DNA of 8,518 bases, taken from contig CAYOJD010000121.1 of the NCBI GenBank assembly GCA_964404205.1, forward strand, positions 1-8,518, written 5' to 3'. Each line of letters begins with the position of its first letter. Within the stretch, counting starts at the first letter, position 1. This DNA comes from CAZWBR01 sp964404205 (GTDB lineage Bacteria > Bacteroidota > Bacteroidia > Bacteroidales > Prolixibacteraceae). A program made the position numbers and the translations under genes. The notes under the pieces were generated by a model. The model did no database searches, had not been told where the DNA came from, and saw only the letters and a program-made list of their open reading frames with translations. Shown here one piece after another: positions 6,275 through 8,518 of the stretch.

Positions 6275-6949
6275 TTAAAGCCATAAAGCAGCTATCTGTA
6301 AATCTTCGGGATGGGTAATTTTGATGTTTTCGCGGTTGCCGGGCACCATTCTTACCGGACGACCGGCTTTTTCGACTACCGAGGCATCGTCGGTAAAGGC
6401 AGGGTCGTAGGGCTGGCGATAGCTCTCTATTAATATTTCGCGACGAAAAACCTGGGGGGTTTGCACCATAAAATATTGAGAACGGTCGACTGCTGAAGAG
6501 TGTTCGGGTGTGCCTTGCCGCAGCGATTCGTTGGCCGGCAATACGGGGATAGCGCTTCCGTGTTGCAGGGCGGCATCGAATGTACGGGCGATGGTGTCGG
6601 TCGATACCAGCGGACGGACACCGTCGTGAATGGCAATCAGGTCACACTGTCCTGTCAGTGCCAGTCCGTTTTGGACGGAATGAAAGCGGGTTTGTCCGCC
6701 GGCAGCGATTTGATGGGGGATGTCGAAGTGCCCTTTTTGACAAAGTTTGGCCCAGTAGGCAAGCTGGTTTTCGGGCAGTACCAACACGACCAGAATAGAG
6801 GGGTCGAATTGTAAAAATTTTTGAATAGTATGCATCAAAACAGGCACCCCATTGATGGAAATAAACTGCTTTGGCGTGTCGCCCCCCATTCGTGAGCCAC
6901 TGCCTCCGGCTACAATTACCACTCCTTTTCTTAGATCGGCTGTTATCAT
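6275..6949 (-). CDS. ispD: 2-C-methyl-D-erythritol 4-phosphate cytidylyltransferase
   Basis: This 224-residue enzyme of the MEP isoprenoid pathway couples CTP with methylerythritol phosphate to form CDP-methylerythritol and PPi. The N-terminal nucleotide loop VAGGSGSRMGGDTPKQF (13-29) holds the catalytic R20 and K27. Further family motifs are AGGQTRFHSVQNGL (83-96), IHDGVRPLVS (107-116), VQTPQVF (162-168), TDDASVVE (186-193) and GNRENIKIT (204-212). The length and motif order match IspD. The related ribitol-phosphate cytidylyltransferase TarI is less likely, given the absence of cell-wall teichoic genes and the IspD-like ending. It converges with the upstream operon and diverges from the DUF2461 gene. 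The ATG at 6947-6949 leaves only a short leader behind a TATTTTTG box. No ispF is fused or adjacent. Confidence 0.95.
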   Translation of the reverse strand: MITADLRKGVVIVAGGSGSRMGGDTPKQFISINGVPVLMHTIQKFLQFDPSILVVLVLPENQLAYWAKLCQKGHFDIPHQIAAGGQTRFHSVQNGLALTGQCDLIAIHDGVRPLVSTDTIARTFDAALQHGSAIPVLPANESLRQGTPEHSSAVDRSQYFMVQTPQVFRREILIESYRQPYDPAFTDDASVVEKAGRPVRMVPGNRENIKITHPEDLQIAALWL

Positions 6950-6967
6950 CTTGTTAATAAATATTTA

Positions 6968-6975
6968 CAAAAATA
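6968..6975 (-). promoter_or_regulatory. Candidate -7 box for ispD
   Basis: On the minus strand this reads tatttttg, an exact fit to the Bacteroidota TAnnTTTG box. It lies about 18 nt before the ispD start codon. No TTTG is seen at the -33 position, so support rests on the one box and its place in a divergent gap. Confidence 0.35.
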
Positions 6976-6978
6976 GAT

Positions 6979-6991
6979 TTCCTGCCGGGAA
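6979..6991. promoter_or_regulatory. 13-bp palindrome between divergent promoters, possible operator
   Basis: The sequence ttcctgccgggaa is an inverted repeat (ttcc/ggaa arms with one T:G position), lying between the outward-facing candidate -7 boxes of ispD and the DUF2461 gene. Its position would suit a regulator acting on both genes, but it is short and could be chance. No regulator gene is nearby. Confidence 0.25.
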
Positions 6992-7009
6992 TTTTTTCGC
7001 TTTAATAAC

Positions 7010-7017
7010 TATTTTTG
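7010..7017 (+). promoter_or_regulatory. Candidate -7 box for the DUF2461 gene
   Basis: The sequence tatttttg matches TAnnTTTG and is identical to the box facing the other way for ispD. It ends 27 nt before the ATG at 7045, giving a leader of about 20 nt. The -33 element is not recognisable. Confidence 0.4.
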
Positions 7018-7044
7018 GCCTTTAGCTTTCAACTCTTGCCATTT

Positions 7045-7710
7045 ATGACAGAAATCCTTGATTTCCTTAAAGATTTAGAAGCCAACAATAACCGGGAGTG
7101 GTTCGATGCCAGCCGCGACCGTTACGAAAAATGCCGCACCCGCTTTCTTCAATTTACATCCGAGTTAATTGCCGCATTGCGGTTGTTCGACGACGAAATA
7201 CCGCCGCTACAGCCAAAGGATTGTATGTTCCGTATTTTCAGGGATGTCCGTTTTTCGAACGATAAGCGCCCTTTCAAAACTAATTTTGGAAGCTATATGG
7301 CCCGCGGAGGGCGGAAAAGCGGTTATGCCGGTTACTATTTTCATATTCAACCGGGCGGGATTTTCCTGTCGGGCGGAGTCTATATGCCGCCACCGGAACA
7401 CTTACAGGCCATCAGACAGGAGATTTGGTATCACCCCGAAGCCTACCTTGCCCACGTTGGGAACCCCGATTTCAAAGCTGCCTTTACAGATGAATATTTC
7501 GATAAGCTGCGTTCGGCACCCAAAGGCTACGACAAAAGTGCTCCCCATATTGATTTGGTGAGGCCGCGTTCGTATGCCTGGGGAAAACCGCTCGAAGAGA
7601 AAGATCTGGCTTCAGCCTCCCTGCTCGATGAGAGTGTGGCTGCTTTCAGGCTGATATTTCCGGTCAACCGTTTTCTGAACAAGGCTATCGACGAAAACCT
7701 GAATGGATAA
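7045..7710 (+). CDS. DUF2461 family protein (TIGR02453)
   Basis: This is a 221-residue cytosolic protein of a conserved family without a settled function. The family pattern is clear: the N terminus MTEILDFLKDLEANNNREWF with the NNREWF motif, then RIFRDVRFSNDKRPFKTNFG, the most conserved block, and then a glycine-rich part with YYFHIQPGG and FLSGGVYMPPPEHL. The length agrees with the family. ATG 7045 is preferred because it begins the family's usual N terminus; a TTG ten codons upstream falls within the candidate promoter box. There is no signal peptide or membrane segment. It diverges from ispD and is 106 nt upstream of the outer-membrane protein gene, so it is probably its own transcription unit. 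Confidence 0.88.
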   Translation: MTEILDFLKDLEANNNREWFDASRDRYEKCRTRFLQFTSELIAALRLFDDEIPPLQPKDCMFRIFRDVRFSNDKRPFKTNFGSYMARGGRKSGYAGYYFHIQPGGIFLSGGVYMPPPEHLQAIRQEIWYHPEAYLAHVGNPDFKAAFTDEYFDKLRSAPKGYDKSAPHIDLVRPRSYAWGKPLEEKDLASASLLDESVAAFRLIFPVNRFLNKAIDENLNG

Positions 7711-7816
7711 CCGGGCAGGCAATTGAAGGAGGCTTTATGGCAATGTTTTTTTTGAACAAGAGAGAAATGTTTAGATATCAATTATTTATTAACTCTATTT
7801 TTTAAATTTTATTCCA

Positions 7817-8500
7817 ATGAAAAAAGTTCTTTTACTGTTAACCTTTGCTTTTGCCGTTGCTGGCCTGAAAGCGCAAAACATTCAGTTACACTACGATTTG
7901 GGGAAAGACCGTAGTTATCTGACCACCACAGTCGAGATGTTTAAACCAGACAAACTGGGCAACACCTTCTTCTTTATCGATATGGATTATGGAGTAGGCG
8001 ATGTGGAAGGTGTAAGCCTGGGTTATTTCGAAATTGCCCGTTGTTTCACCATTGCCAAATCGCCTTTTAGCTGGCATGCCGAATACAATGGCGGTTTTGG
8101 CCAGTGGAAATCAGGCGAATTTGGTGGTGCTTATCAAATCAACGACGCGTGGTTGACCGGGGTTGACTATTCGTGGAATGCAAAAGATTTCTCCCGTGGC
8201 TTCTCTTTGAAAGTGCTTTACAAAAATATCCGTGGGGCCATTGGTAACGACAATAGTTTCCAGTTGACCGGTGTTTGGTACCTTAACTTCCTGAAAGGCA
8301 AAATGTCGTTTACCGGCTTTGCCGATTTCTGGAAAGAAGAAAACGCAAATGGCAGTTATATTTTCCTTTCTGAACCTCAGTTGTGGTACAACTTCACCAA
8401 AAAATTTGCTGCAGGTGGCGAAGTTGAGTTGAGCAACAATTTTGGCGGAATGGATGGTTTCAAGGTGATGCCAACGCTTGGTGCCAAATACACTTTCTAA
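7817..8500 (+). CDS. Outer-membrane beta-barrel protein, DUF5020/Tsx-like
   Basis: This 227-residue exported protein has an N-terminal signal peptide: MKK, a hydrophobic core LLLLTFAFAVAGL, then LKA-Q with cleavage likely after residue 19. The mature part begins QNIQLHYDLGKDRSYLTTTVEMFKPDK, the opening I associate with the Bacteroidota DUF5020 family, whose relatives include Tsx nucleoside porins. Alternating amphipathic strands rich in W, Y, F and G run to the end, and the protein finishes in aromatic F (GAKYTF), the usual barrel-assembly signal. About 12 strands are plausible. It probably sits in the outer membrane, possibly as a small channel; the substrate is unknown. The upstream 106 nt are AT-rich with a TTTG at 7751-7754, but no clean -7 box follows at the right distance. 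Confidence 0.85.
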   Translation: MKKVLLLLTFAFAVAGLKAQNIQLHYDLGKDRSYLTTTVEMFKPDKLGNTFFFIDMDYGVGDVEGVSLGYFEIARCFTIAKSPFSWHAEYNGGFGQWKSGEFGGAYQINDAWLTGVDYSWNAKDFSRGFSLKVLYKNIRGAIGNDNSFQLTGVWYLNFLKGKMSFTGFADFWKEENANGSYIFLSEPQLWYNFTKKFAAGGEVELSNNFGGMDGFKVMPTLGAKYTF

Positions 8501-8518
8501 TCGAGTAAGTTAATCATC

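Noticed and set aside
7015..7044. Earlier TTG start for the DUF2461 gene
   Set aside because: It falls in the candidate promoter box and adds residues outside the family pattern; ATG 7045 begins the typical MTEILDFL sequence.
7711..7755. Terminator after the DUF2461 gene, because of an eight-T run near 7746-7753
   Set aside because: The sequence before the T run contains a direct repeat (ggcaat twice), not a convincing stem.

Overview
The window looks like a chromosomal piece of a Bacteroidota bacterium, probably of the Bacteroidales or Marinilabiliales. The signs are a Tsx-like outer-membrane protein of a Bacteroidota family (DUF5020) with its signal peptide, TAnnTTTG-type promoter boxes, genes without clear Shine-Dalgarno sites, and a large PEPCK-like protein I associate with this group. 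No tRNA, rRNA, CRISPR array or intact insertion sequence is visible.

Region 1 (1 to about 2100) is clearly AT-rich and accessory in character. It opens with a hairpin-rich non-coding stretch (about 42-126). Next comes one intact gene for an Rnl2-type RNA ligase (172-1188), then a graveyard: an unrecognised short reading frame and the frameshifted middle of a UvrD/Fbh1-like superfamily 1 helicase (about 1403-1949). This part appears horizontally acquired and decaying, with the ligase as the surviving gene.

Region 2 (2181-6149, + strand) has more balanced base composition and holds four genes in a row with overlapping ends (38, 20 and 32 nt), so almost certainly one operon. It encodes a PEPCK-like P-loop protein (probably DUF4914), a class II-type PurE (AIR carboxylase), a Sua5-type threonylcarbamoyl-AMP synthase and a beta-carbonic anhydrase. 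PurE class II uses CO2, Sua5 uses bicarbonate, carbonic anhydrase interconverts them, and PEPCK relatives make or consume CO2. A shared inorganic-carbon theme is the main finding of the window.

Region 3 (6150-8518) holds ispD on the minus strand, convergent with the operon. A divergent promoter region then separates it from a DUF2461 gene and a DUF5020/Tsx-like outer-membrane protein, both on the plus strand.
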